Positions 44,637-53,937 of a DNA stretch of 64,000 bases are shown in pieces. The first letter of the stretch is position 1; the number at the start of each line of letters is the position of its first letter. The position numbers and the translations under genes were made by a program. The notes beneath the pieces were generated by a model. That model searched no databases, was not told where the DNA came from, and saw only the letters and a list, made by a program, of their open reading frames with translations. This DNA comes from an uncultured Clostridium sp. (GTDB taxonomy: Bacteria > Bacillota > Clostridia > TANB77 > CAG-508). The stretch covers positions 25,260-89,259 of the forward strand of contig URZW01000004.1 in the NCBI GenBank assembly GCA_900552555.1. The letters run 5' to 3'.

Positions 44637-45212
44637 CTAAAGATCTGATAATGACATCATCTCACATTCTTCAGCAGATATATGTTTATTATATTTATTA
44701 GAAACTTTATATTCTCCATTTCTTTTTCTTGAAAAAATATAATACCGTGAAAAATCTTTGGAGTCTTTCCCTGCCAAATATATTGGTACTTCTTCTTCAG
44801 TATCTAATTTTATTTCTAATAAATAAACATTTGATAAAAAAAAGCCCATATCTACTTCCATATCATCTAAACATATTTTTCTTAAGACTTTTATTTTATC
44901 TTTTTCTGCTACAGGAACGAATACATCATCCGGTATTATTTCCCGGCTTCTAAGTAATGCATACATGCATTTTTCAGTTTTGTTACTATTTCTAATGCAA
45001 TATATATTTTTATTAATTTTTTTTAATGATATATTATCTAATAATATATCTTCTTTGTTCATTGACGCAGTTTGAAATAAAAATTTTATATCTTCACATT
45101 TTCCTTTATCTTCAAGATAATTAGGAATCACTAATTCTATCTCGTGATTTCCTATTTTTTTTATTTCACTGCATTCTTTCCGTAATATTGCATCATTAAT
45201 AAAAAACTTCAT
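44637..45212 (-). CDS. Unknown 191-residue protein
   Basis: Starts MKFFINDAILRKECSEIKKIGNHEIELVIPNYLED. Strand-rich, no signal peptide or membrane helix, six cysteines spread without a metal-site pattern, acidic end EECEMMSLSDL. TTGGAGG lies seven bases before the ATG and a terminator follows directly. I do not recognise the family. It stands alone between uvrA's neighbour and the T-box operon. Confidence 0.6.
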   Translation of the reverse strand: MKFFINDAILRKECSEIKKIGNHEIELVIPNYLEDKGKCEDIKFLFQTASMNKEDILLDNISLKKINKNIYCIRNSNKTEKCMYALLRSREIIPDDVFVPVAEKDKIKVLRKICLDDMEVDMGFFLSNVYLLEIKLDTEEEVPIYLAGKDSKDFSRYYIFSRKRNGEYKVSNKYNKHISAEECEMMSLSDL

Positions 45213-45308
45213 TTTTTTACCTCCAATTGTAGATAATGTTTACTACTAATTTATCATATTTTTTGTTGCATGTATATTATATCACTAATTAACATAAAAT
45301 GTCAATTT

Positions 45309-45644
45309 TTAATACCAATATGCTAACTTCAAAAAAGAATTTATTAATTTTGTTTGTTCCTCAAGATGTTCTTCTTTTGACACACCATATCTATGTGTCT
45401 TTATATTTCTTGAATCTAATGTCCATAAAAATGCCTTTAATTTAGGAAATCTTTTAACATTATTTTTCATAAATTCCGTTAAATCACATAATTTTTTATA
45501 TAATTCACTTTGTTCTTTTTGCTCTTTATTATATTTATCTATATCTACTAGTAATTCAAATGGTTTTGAAATTTGTAATCTATAATTATCTCCATCCATT
45601 GATTCTATAAAATTTTCATAGCTTTCACAAAAAATTCTATACAT
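45309..45644 (-). CDS. Unknown 111-residue protein next to uvrA
   Basis: Starts MYRIFCESYENFIESMDGDNYRLQISKPFELL and ends LINSFLKLAYWY. Mostly helical and charged, without signal or membrane helices. AGGGAGAAA precedes the start, and it begins 29 bp after uvrA in the same direction, so it may be co-transcribed. The phrase FLWTLDSRNIKTHRYGVSKEEHL looks conserved in style, but I know no family name. Confidence 0.6.
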   Translation of the reverse strand: MYRIFCESYENFIESMDGDNYRLQISKPFELLVDIDKYNKEQKEQSELYKKLCDLTEFMKNNVKRFPKLKAFLWTLDSRNIKTHRYGVSKEEHLEEQTKLINSFLKLAYWY

Positions 45645-45673
45645 TGTATTTCTCCCTAAAAATTTTTAATTTT

Positions 45674-48511
45674 TTATTCCAAATACTTCTTCAAAAACTT
45701 ACCAGTATAACTCTGTTCATTCTTACAAATCTGTTCAGGAGTACCAACAGCAACAACCTGTCCGCCACCATCTCCACCTTCTGGGCCCAAATCAATAATA
45801 TGATCACAAGTTTTTATTAGGTCAAGATTATGTTCAATAACAATAATTGTATTTCCAGTATCAACTAATCTTTGTAAAATATCAACTAATCTATGAACAT
45901 CAGCAATGTGAAGGCCTGTAGTTGGTTCATCTAAAATATACAACGTTTTTCCTGTTGCTCTTTTTGAAAGTTCTGTTGCAAGTTTAACCCTTTGAGCCTC
46001 ACCACCAGATAATGTTGTTGACGGCTGTCCTAGTTTGATATATCCTAGTCCTACATCATATAAAGTTTGAATTTTTTGTTTTATTTTTGGTATTTTATCA
46101 AAAAATTCTAATGCTTCTTCAACTGTCATATCAAGCACGTCCGCTATGTTTTTACCTTTATATTTAACTTCTAGTGTTTCTCTATTATATCTTTTTCCTT
46201 TACACACTTCGCATGGTACATAGACATCTGGCAAAAAGTGCATTTCTATTTTGTGAACTCCGTCACCGTTACAGCTTTCGCATCTTCCACCTGCTACATT
46301 GAAACTAAATCTACCTTTTTCAAATCCATGCAATTTGGCTTCATTTGTTCCTGCAAAAATGTCTCTAATTAAATCAAATACTCCTGTATATGTTGCAGGA
46401 TTTGAACGTGGTGTTCTTCCTATTGGTGACTGGTCTATGTTAATTATTTTGTCTATATTTTCTAGTCCTTTTACCTCTTTGCATTTTCCTGGTTTCTCTG
46501 ATGAACCGTTTAGTTCTTTTGCTATTGTTTTATATAGTACTTCATTTACAAGTGTTGATTTTCCTGAGCCTGAAACCCCTGTAACACATGTAAATACTCC
46601 TAATGGAAATTTTACACTTATGTTTTTCAAGTTGTTTTCTGTTGCATTTTTCACTTCAATAGCTTTTGATTTAACAACTTTTCTTCTTTTTTTAGGAACT
46701 TCTATTTTCTTTCTACCACTTAAATACTGGCCTGTAACAGAATCTTTTACTAATTTTACTTCTTCTGCTGTACCTTGTGCCATAACATTTCCGCCATGTA
46801 CACCAGCACCTGGACCAATATCAATAATTTGGTCTGCCGCATACATTGTGTCTTCATCATGTTCAACAATTAATAAAGTATTTCCCAAATCTCTCAATTT
46901 TTTAAGTGTTGCAATTAATTTATCATTATCTCTTTGATGTAGTCCAATACTTGGTTCGTCCAAAATATACATAACACCTGTAAGTCCTGAACCTATTTGA
47001 GTTGCCAAACGAATACGTTGTGCCTCTCCTCCTGATAGTGTTCCAGCACTTCTTGAAAGTGTTAAATATTCAAGCCCTACATCTATTAAAAATTGAAGTC
47101 TTTTATTGATTTCTTTTAAAATCATGTCTGCAATCATTGCTTCTTTTTCTGTTAATTTTAATGTACTTAAAAATTCTTTCAAAGCCTTGATTGACATATC
47201 TGTAACTTCATTTATGTTTTTATCATTTATTTTGATACACAATATTTCTTTCTTTAAACGTGCTCCATTACAAGTATAGCAATGAGAATTTGTCATATAC
47301 ATTTCATAAAATGCTCTCATTCCTTGTGATTTTGTTTCACTATGACGTCTGTCAAGTGTTGGCAAAACTCCCTCAAATGGTGCAGTAAACTTTCTTACAC
47401 CGGCAGCAGATGAATATTCAAAGTCAATTTTTTCGTCACCTGTACCATATAAGATTTTTTCCATAAACCATCTTGGTAATTTCTTAATTGGAACTTCTTT
47501 TATTTCAACACCATAATGTTTTCCTATGCTTTCAAAATACATTTTGGCCATTGTATCGCCCTTTTTCATTGTACTTGAACCAAATGCTTTTATTCCATCA
47601 TATAATGTTTTGTTTTTGTCTGGGACTATTAAATCTTCGTCCATTTTCATTAAATATCCTATCCCCATACAAGTTGGACAAGCACCATATGGGTTGTTGA
47701 ATGAAAACATTCTTGGTGTAATTTCTGGAAAACTGAAACCACAGTCAGGACACGCATAATTTGAGCTGTATAAAACTGTTTTGTTTTCCTCTTTTGTTAT
47801 AACATTTACTAACACCAAATTATCAGCATGTTTCAAAGCAATTTCAACAGACTCTGTAAGCCTACTTCTTATTTCTGGTTTTACAACTAGTCTATCTACA
47901 ACTAATTCAATTTCATGTTTTTTATTTTTATCTAATTTTATTTCATCTGATAAATCATAAACTTCACCATCAATTCTTGCTCTTACAAAGCCATCTTTTT
48001 GATAGCCCTCTAATTGTTTTACAAATTCACCTTTTCTACTTCTAACAACTGGTGCCAATATTTGAATTCTTGTACCTTCTTCTAATTCCATAATATTGTC
48101 AACAATTTGGTCAATTGATTGTTTTTCAATTTTTTTGCCACAGTTTGGGCAATATGGTACACCTATATTTGCATATAATAAACGAATATAATCATATATT
48201 TCTGTTACTGTTCCAACTGTTGAACGTGGATTCTTCGATGTAGTTTTTTGGTCAATTGATATAGCAGGTGATAATCCTTCAATTGACTCTACATCAGGTT
48301 TCTCCATTATTCCTAAGAATTGTCTTGCATATGAAGATAAACTTTCTACATATCTTCTTTGCCCTTCTGCATATAATGTATCAAATGCAAGAGAAGATTT
48401 ACCAGAGCCTGAAAGTCCTGTTATTACTACCATTTTATCTCTTGGAATTTCTAGATTTATATTTTTTAAGTTATGCTCTTTTGCGCCTTTTATTATTATT
48501 TTATCATTCAT
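45674..48511 (-). CDS. uvrA: Excinuclease ABC subunit A
   Basis: A complete 945-residue UvrA, the damage-recognition ATPase of nucleotide excision repair. It has two ABC ATPase modules: first Walker A GLSGSGKSS (about 32-40) with signature LSGGEAQRIRLATQIGSGL, second GVSGSGKST with LSGGEAQRVKLATEL. Zinc fingers are CPNCGKKI...CPDCGF and CESCNGDG...CEVCKGKR. DNA-binding phrases SSYARQFL and SPAISIDQKT are present. Expected partners uvrB and uvrC are not in the window. A paired REP-like element lies just upstream. Confidence 0.99.
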   Translation of the reverse strand: MNDKIIIKGAKEHNLKNINLEIPRDKMVVITGLSGSGKSSLAFDTLYAEGQRRYVESLSSYARQFLGIMEKPDVESIEGLSPAISIDQKTTSKNPRSTVGTVTEIYDYIRLLYANIGVPYCPNCGKKIEKQSIDQIVDNIMELEEGTRIQILAPVVRSRKGEFVKQLEGYQKDGFVRARIDGEVYDLSDEIKLDKNKKHEIELVVDRLVVKPEIRSRLTESVEIALKHADNLVLVNVITKEENKTVLYSSNYACPDCGFSFPEITPRMFSFNNPYGACPTCMGIGYLMKMDEDLIVPDKNKTLYDGIKAFGSSTMKKGDTMAKMYFESIGKHYGVEIKEVPIKKLPRWFMEKILYGTGDEKIDFEYSSAAGVRKFTAPFEGVLPTLDRRHSETKSQGMRAFYEMYMTNSHCYTCNGARLKKEILCIKINDKNINEVTDMSIKALKEFLSTLKLTEKEAMIADMILKEINKRLQFLIDVGLEYLTLSRSAGTLSGGEAQRIRLATQIGSGLTGVMYILDEPSIGLHQRDNDKLIATLKKLRDLGNTLLIVEHDEDTMYAADQIIDIGPGAGVHGGNVMAQGTAEEVKLVKDSVTGQYLSGRKKIEVPKKRRKVVKSKAIEVKNATENNLKNISVKFPLGVFTCVTGVSGSGKSTLVNEVLYKTIAKELNGSSEKPGKCKEVKGLENIDKIINIDQSPIGRTPRSNPATYTGVFDLIRDIFAGTNEAKLHGFEKGRFSFNVAGGRCESCNGDGVHKIEMHFLPDVYVPCEVCKGKRYNRETLEVKYKGKNIADVLDMTVEEALEFFDKIPKIKQKIQTLYDVGLGYIKLGQPSTTLSGGEAQRVKLATELSKRATGKTLYILDEPTTGLHIADVHRLVDILQRLVDTGNTIIVIEHNLDLIKTCDHIIDLGPEGGDGGGQVVAVGTPEQICKNEQSYTGKFLKKYLE

Positions 48512-48533
48512 TTTTATTCCCCCATTTTTTTAG

Positions 48534-48565
48534 TGTCCATTTGGGGACGGTTCTTTTTGGGACAT
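48534..48565. repeat. REP-like palindrome, left member of a second head-to-head pair
   Basis: TGTCCATTTGGGGACGGTTCTTTTTGGGACA type, upstream of uvrA. The inverse copy is at 48633. Confidence 0.8.
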
Positions 48566-48632
48566 ATGTTTAAAATAATTAATTCTTCAAATCCGCTCAT
48601 ACAGTGATTTTCAGCAATGTTAATTTTTGGTA

Positions 48633-48669
48633 AAATGTCCCAAAAAGAACCGTCCCCAAATGGACATTT
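48633..48669. repeat. REP-like palindrome, right member of the pair
   Basis: TGTCCCAAAAAGAACCGTCCCCAAATGGACA type, inverted relative to 48534-48565 with 67 bp between, in a gap without genes. Confidence 0.8.
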
Positions 48670-48744
48670 TCATTATACTATAATTTTAAAGTAAAAACAA
48701 GAGTTTGGTAAAAGTTTTTCTTGGCAAATTTTTTCATTATATCG

Positions 48745-48774
48745 AAAAAATAGCCACAATTTGTGGCTATTTTT
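48745..48774. terminator. Terminator of the DUF2974 gene
   Basis: AAAAAATAGCCACAA and TTGTGGCTATTTTT form a long stem with T-runs, directly after the stop codon. Confidence 0.85.
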
Positions 48775-48775
48775 A

Positions 48776-49882
48776 TCATTTTGATTTTTCTGGCAATTTT
48801 GGAAAATCCTCAAAGATATTATTTTTTGCACTTTTTAATAATTCACCAACTGCTTTCCAAATCATATCTTTAGTCTCATTATCAATATTTTTATAAGAAG
48901 TCATCATAGTTCTAGCATTAGAAAACCAATTAGCTTTTATATCTTTCATAGTTTGAGCATCTGTTGTATTTAAAATATCAAAAACAACATCTATAACCTG
49001 TTCTCTCTTTTCAGGTTCAACATTTTCAAGCCAATTCTTTATTGTTTTATCAACAAATTCACTTCCATTTGTAACTTCCTCTAATGTAACAAATTTCTTA
49101 CCAATAACTTGCCAGCTGTATAAATCATGTTGCATTATTCCTTTTTGAACACTTTCTACAACAGTATATTTTTCTCTATGATTCATTAATCTTCCTATAA
49201 CAGAAGATTGAGGAATATATGTATGAACTTTTTTTATCATTTCTTGATATTCAGGTGTTTCTATTACATCTTCGCAAAATCCCGGTCCATCATTGTTATA
49301 TACATTGATTATTCTATCTTTTATTTCTTGATTTACAAATGTTGCAGCATACACCGCTATATTTCCGCCTTTTGAATGTCCTCCAATTCTTATTTTTTTA
49401 TTTGGATATTCTTCGGCAATCATTTCTAAATATTTTTTTGCTGATAATTGTGATGCAATATGACTTTTAAAACTCATGTTTAAATCTTCTTTCCAGCCTA
49501 CTATTGTATTGTCTGTCCCTCTATATGATACAAATATAGTATCATCTGGCATTAATACTGTAATTGCTGAAAATTGTTTTTCTTGTTCTACATCAATTTT
49601 ATTAACATATTTTGTAGCAAACATTTCTCCAAATCTTCTTGATTCTCCCATCAATGGAAATAAATCTACATCATCTTTCCATAAAATTGGTAATTTGCTT
49701 ACATCTTGTTTTTTAAATCTTTCACCAAGCTCTTTGATTGTTACTACTTCATTTTCTTTTATTATATTGTCAAATGGAAAGTAAGAAAACCTTGATAATA
49801 TTAAATTATCAATTTCATTAAATCTAGATTGCTCCAGATTTATATCTCCTCTCCATTTCACATAATCACATACATTCGCCAT
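48776..49882 (-). CDS. DUF2974 (Mbeg1-like) alpha/beta hydrolase
   Basis: A 368-residue protein. It starts MANVCDYVKWRGDINLEQSRFNEIDNLILSRFSYFPF, the usual opening of this family. The lipase-type elbow IGGHSKGGNIAVYAATF holds the nucleophile Ser near 170, and VSYRGTDNTIVGWKEDLNMSF is the other family phrase. It is a predicted cytosolic lipase or esterase of unknown substrate, common in Firmicutes. It follows rubrerythrin by 16 bp in the same direction and has its own terminator. Confidence 0.88.
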   Translation of the reverse strand: MANVCDYVKWRGDINLEQSRFNEIDNLILSRFSYFPFDNIIKENEVVTIKELGERFKKQDVSKLPILWKDDVDLFPLMGESRRFGEMFATKYVNKIDVEQEKQFSAITVLMPDDTIFVSYRGTDNTIVGWKEDLNMSFKSHIASQLSAKKYLEMIAEEYPNKKIRIGGHSKGGNIAVYAATFVNQEIKDRIINVYNNDGPGFCEDVIETPEYQEMIKKVHTYIPQSSVIGRLMNHREKYTVVESVQKGIMQHDLYSWQVIGKKFVTLEEVTNGSEFVDKTIKNWLENVEPEKREQVIDVVFDILNTTDAQTMKDIKANWFSNARTMMTSYKNIDNETKDMIWKAVGELLKSAKNNIFEDFPKLPEKSK

Positions 49883-49898
49883 GATTTTTCCTTCACTA

Positions 49899-50438
49899 TT
49901 AATAATTTTCTGCTTTTATTTCAAAATATGCTTTTGGATGGCTACATACTGGGCATATTTCTGGAGCACTTTTTCCAATTACTATGTGTCCACAGTTTCT
50001 GCATTTCCAAATTCTATCTCCATCTTTACTAAATACTAATCCATCTTTTACATTTTCTAATAGTTTTAAATATCTTTGTTCATGTTCTTTTTCGATTTTT
50101 GCAACTTCTGAGAATAGATATGCTATATGGTCAAATCCTTCTTCTTTAGCTTCTTGTGCCATTCTGTCGTACATATCTGTCCATTCATAGTTTTCACCTT
50201 CTGCTGCTGCTTTTAAGTTTTCTTCTGTTGATTTTATATCTCCACCTTGTAGTAATTTAAACCACATTTTTGCGTGTTCTTTTTCATTGTCAGCTGTTTC
50301 CTGGAATATAGCTGCTATTTGTTCATATCCTTCTTTTTTTGCTTTGCTTGCAAAATATGTGTATTTGTTTCTTGCTTGTGATTCTCCTGCAAATGCCTCC
50401 ATTAGATTTTTTTCTGTTTTTGATCCTTTTAATTCCAT
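49899..50438 (-). CDS. Rubrerythrin
   Basis: A 179-residue non-haem iron peroxidase used by anaerobes to detoxify hydrogen peroxide. A ferritin-like four-helix domain holds the diiron ligands (E in AFAGESQARNKY; E-x-x-H in NEKEHAKMW and IEKEHEQRY). The C-terminal rubredoxin-like domain has CRNCGH (about 144-149) and CPVCSHP (about 161-167), which binds one iron. Full length and canonical. AGGAGGAAAAG lies ahead of the ATG. Confidence 0.96.
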   Translation of the reverse strand: MELKGSKTEKNLMEAFAGESQARNKYTYFASKAKKEGYEQIAAIFQETADNEKEHAKMWFKLLQGGDIKSTEENLKAAAEGENYEWTDMYDRMAQEAKEEGFDHIAYLFSEVAKIEKEHEQRYLKLLENVKDGLVFSKDGDRIWKCRNCGHIVIGKSAPEICPVCSHPKAYFEIKAENY

Positions 50439-50527
50439 TTTTCTTTTCCTCCTATATTTTTATTTTTTTATAATTAGAAGTTTATATCATATATTATTTT
50501 TTGTCAATAGAATTTTTTGTTAAATTT

Positions 50528-50640
50528 TTTGTCTGAGTGAGAGAGGCTCAGTTTTGTATTTTAGATTTTCTTTTTAAACGTAATGAACAGGATATAATAT
50601 CAAATATATAACCCTTAAGGTGACAACTTACACACAAAAA
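50528..50640. repeat. Solo arm of the long hairpin element family
   Basis: GAGGCTCAGTTTT, TTTTAGATTTTCTTTT and GGATATAATATCAAATATATA-ACCC, then ACTTACAC match the right arm of the 14337-14815 element in the same order. The opposing arm is absent. It takes up about a third of the 346-bp gap upstream of the U32 peptidase gene. Confidence 0.65.
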
Positions 50641-50657
50641 TTTCTAAGGCAGTGAAT

Positions 50658-50675
50658 TGTAACAGTACTGTTACA
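50658..50675. promoter_or_regulatory. Perfect 18-bp palindrome, candidate operator
   Basis: TGTAACAGTACTGTTACA reads the same on both strands. It lies between the repeat arm and the U32 gene, about 110 bp before its start codon. No regulator family is assigned. Confidence 0.5.
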
Positions 50676-50784
50676 GAATAATACATTATTATAATTCAAA
50701 TTATCACAAAAGCTAGAAATTTATCAAAAAAAGTTATATAATAGAAACATAAAAATTCACACCCAATAGGAAGGATGATAAAAA

Positions 50785-53334
50785 ATGATAGATTTACTTT
50801 CACCAGTTGGAAATTTTGACAGCTTAAAAGCAGCAGTACAAAACGGAGCAAATAGTGTATACTTTGGAGCAGACCTATTCAGTGCAAGAGCATACGCCTC
50901 AAACTTCAACATGGAAGAACTGGAACAAGCAATAATATATGCAAAAACACGAGGAGTAAAAACAAATTTAACACTAAACACACTAGTAACAGATGACGAA
51001 TTCAATAACGCATTTGAACTTGCAAAAAAAGCTTATGAATTCGGAATAGATGCAATAATAGTTCAAGATTTAGGATTAGCAAAACAATTAAACAAAAATT
51101 TCCCAGATTTAGACATACACGCAAGCACTCAAATGACAGTCCATAATTTACAAGGAGTTCTAAAATTACAAGAACTAGGATTTAAAAGAGTTGTACTTTC
51201 TCGTGAACTATCACTCCAAGAAATTGAATATATATGTAAAAACTCAAACATAGAAATTGAATGTTTTATACACGGAGCTTTATGTATTTCTTATTCTGGT
51301 CAATGTCTATTTTCTAGTATGGTTGGTGGGCGTTCTGGTAACCGTGGAAAATGTGCCCAACCTTGTAGATTACCTTATAAATTATTAGAAAATGATACAG
51401 AAATTGATAAAGGATTTCTTTTAAGCACTCGTGATTTATGTGGTTTAGATTTTATCCCTAATTTAATAAAAGCTGGTGTTACTTGTCTAAAAATAGAAGG
51501 AAGAATGAAAAGTCCCGAATATGTTGCAACTGTTACAAGAATTTACAGAAAATACATAGATATTGCTGAAAAAATAATTTACGAAAATACATCTTTAGTA
51601 AATGATGATAATGAAAAAATCGATAATCAAATTACAAATAATTTTTCAGAATATAAAGTTGACGAAACAGATAGAAAAATTCTATTGCAATCATTTAATA
51701 GAGGAATGTCATCTAATGGACATCTTGCAAATGAACCTAACAAAAATTTGATTTTTAAAGAAAAGCCAAATAACATGGGACTTTTTTTAGGTAAGGTTGA
51801 AAAATACAACAAAAATAAAGGTTACATTACTGTAAAATTACAAGAACCTATTGAAATTGGTGACACAATATCTTTGGAAAAAGAAACTGGCTCTTACAAT
51901 GTATCTGAATTAATGGTTAAAAATAAAAACATTAAAGAAACATCTATTGGTCAAACCGTTACAATTGGTAGAATGAAAGGTAACATTAATTTAGGTGACA
52001 AAATTTATAAACTCTCATCTAAAAAATTGAATTTAATAGCTAAAAATAGCATAAATGGTGAACATAGAAAAATCCCTTTAAATTGTAGCATTACTATAAA
52101 GCATAATGAACCTTTACAAATTAATATTACTCCTGCATTTTCTGAAAATGATACCTTAAATGATGTTAGTATCTATTCTAATATGAATATAACTTATACA
52201 TCAGACATCATTCCTGAAACAGCTGAAAACAGACCATTAGAGGAAGAAAAAGTTATTGAGCAAATTAATAAGACAAACAATTCTATTTATTACTTTAAAA
52301 ATATTAACATAGATTTAGATAATAATATCTTCTTGCCAAAATTTAGTGCTACTTTAAATGATTTAAGAAGAAAATCATTAGATTTAGCTTATGAATTTGC
52401 AATTTCTAATATAAAAAGGACATCTAATGCAAATATCTCTAATGATTACGATGATATAAACTCAAAATCAAATGTTGATAATAATTCTATTTTTAAAGAA
52501 AAAAATATTTCAGTTTTATTAAATATTTTAAATACTGATTTTAATTATACAGATCTGACTGGTTTTGATAATGTTTATATACCTTTAAAATATTTTTCAA
52601 TTAAAAAATATTCTAAAATTATAACAGATTTACAAAATAAATTTAATATTTATATTTACATGCCAACAATCATTAGGGCAAATTATAGAAATTTATTTTT
52701 TGCCAATATTGAAAACACTATAAAAACATATAAAATTAAAGGTTTTATAATTTCAAATATTTCTAATTTACGATTATTAGAAAAAGTTGTAAATAAATCT
52801 AATTTTGAAATAATTGCCAATTATACTTTTAACATATTTAATTTATATAGTGTTAATGAATTAAAAAATTTAGGAATTAATAAATTTACTATATCACCTG
52901 AGTCAACTAAGGAAATTATAGATAATCTTTGTAATTCAACAGTTGAAAATAATAATTTTGAAAGATATTTACCTGCTGAATTAATCGTTTATGGTAAAAC
53001 TCCTTTGATGAATATGAATTATTGTGTACTTGGCAAAACTAACAAATGCTACCCTACTTGTGATTCGAAATGTATGTCAGAAAATTCCTATTATTTAAAA
53101 GATAGACTTAACATGAAATTTAGAATTTTATTTGACAATATTCAAACTGTTTCTACAATTTATAATTGTAAAACCACTTCAATATCTGCTGATTGTTTTA
53201 ATACTGATTGTTTAAGAATTGATATTTTAGATGAGTCTATTGATGAAATAAATAACATTGTTTGTACTGTAAAAAATAATGAGCGCTTTGAAGGTAAAGA
53301 ATTTACAAATGGAAATTTGAATAGAAGTATTTAA
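50785..53334 (+). CDS. U32 family peptidase (RlhA/YhbU-like)
   Basis: An 849-residue protein. The N-terminal U32 domain starts MIDLLSPVGNFDSLKAAVQNGANSVYFGADLFSAR. Its catalytic-centre cysteines are in CFIHGALCISYSGQCLFSSMVGGRSGNRGKCAQPCR (about 162-200). STRDLCGLDFIPNLIKAGVTCLKIEGRMKS follows, then a DUF3656-like middle domain and a second barrel. The family includes RlhA, which hydroxylates C2501 of 23S rRNA, and tRNA/ubiquinone hydroxylases. The C-terminal third is diverged and Asn/Ile-rich. AGGAAGGATG precedes the start. Confidence 0.9.
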   Translation: MIDLLSPVGNFDSLKAAVQNGANSVYFGADLFSARAYASNFNMEELEQAIIYAKTRGVKTNLTLNTLVTDDEFNNAFELAKKAYEFGIDAIIVQDLGLAKQLNKNFPDLDIHASTQMTVHNLQGVLKLQELGFKRVVLSRELSLQEIEYICKNSNIEIECFIHGALCISYSGQCLFSSMVGGRSGNRGKCAQPCRLPYKLLENDTEIDKGFLLSTRDLCGLDFIPNLIKAGVTCLKIEGRMKSPEYVATVTRIYRKYIDIAEKIIYENTSLVNDDNEKIDNQITNNFSEYKVDETDRKILLQSFNRGMSSNGHLANEPNKNLIFKEKPNNMGLFLGKVEKYNKNKGYITVKLQEPIEIGDTISLEKETGSYNVSELMVKNKNIKETSIGQTVTIGRMKGNINLGDKIYKLSSKKLNLIAKNSINGEHRKIPLNCSITIKHNEPLQINITPAFSENDTLNDVSIYSNMNITYTSDIIPETAENRPLEEEKVIEQINKTNNSIYYFKNINIDLDNNIFLPKFSATLNDLRRKSLDLAYEFAISNIKRTSNANISNDYDDINSKSNVDNNSIFKEKNISVLLNILNTDFNYTDLTGFDNVYIPLKYFSIKKYSKIITDLQNKFNIYIYMPTIIRANYRNLFFANIENTIKTYKIKGFIISNISNLRLLEKVVNKSNFEIIANYTFNIFNLYSVNELKNLGINKFTISPESTKEIIDNLCNSTVENNNFERYLPAELIVYGKTPLMNMNYCVLGKTNKCYPTCDSKCMSENSYYLKDRLNMKFRILFDNIQTVSTIYNCKTTSISADCFNTDCLRIDILDESIDEINNIVCTVKNNERFEGKEFTNGNLNRSI

Positions 53335-53336
53335 AA

Positions 53337-53365
53337 AAGAAGTGATTTTAATATCACTTCTTTTT
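53337..53365 (+). terminator. Terminator of the U32 gene
   Basis: AAGAAGTGAT, ATCACTTCTT stem with a T-run, 3 bp after the stop codon. Confidence 0.85.
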
Positions 53366-53389
53366 AGGACAAAATATACTTTAATGTTA

Positions 53390-53731
53390 TTATACTTCTT
53401 TAAATAGCCAATCAATCCCTTTACTATTAATCCTCTTCTTGTTGAATTCTCTAGCTTCAACTTCATCAGCCCACAAATATGCAAGAAATGTTAGTAATAA
53501 AAAAACAAAATCTATTGCCATATTCATAGTTAATGTAGAGTATAAATAGGAAAATTCTTGTTTTAATGTTAATACTTGAACTGTATGTATTATTAAAGAT
53601 ATCACAAAAGCAAATAATGGAATTGCAGCAACCATGCTTCTTTTTATTTCTTGTGATAAAAATATAAATAATACTGTTGCAATTGTTACTAAAAATAATG
53701 TAAACAAATTAGTTAAATCAAATATAAACAT
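53390..53731 (-). CDS. Small membrane protein, three predicted spans
   Basis: A 113-residue protein with hydrophobic stretches at about 5-24, 33-52 and 67-88, and a charged C-terminal tail (WADEVEAREFNKKRINSKGIDWLFKEV). AAAAGGGGAAAA precedes the ATG. No family recognised. It stands between convergent glmM and U32 units and is probably an integral membrane protein of unknown function. Confidence 0.65.
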   Translation of the reverse strand: MFIFDLTNLFTLFLVTIATVLFIFLSQEIKRSMVAAIPLFAFVISLIIHTVQVLTLKQEFSYLYSTLTMNMAIDFVFLLLTFLAYLWADEVEAREFNKKRINSKGIDWLFKEV

Positions 53732-53893
53732 TTTATTTTCCCCTTTTTCTTTGGCTATGTTTATATATTATCATTAATTATTTTTATTTTCAAGAGTTTT
53801 GTCAAATTTTATTATTACATTTTTATTTCAAAGATATTACATTTATATTTCATTTTGAATTTAATATTTTTATGGTAATATTATTCATTCAAA

Positions 53894-53926
53894 AAAATAA
53901 AGTAATATTAAAAATTACTTTATTTT
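53894..53926 (-). terminator. Terminator of glmM
   Basis: AAAATAAAGTAAT and ATTACTTTATTTT form a long stem around a short loop, with T residues after it on the minus strand. Confidence 0.75.
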
Positions 53927-53937
53927 AGTATTAAATA

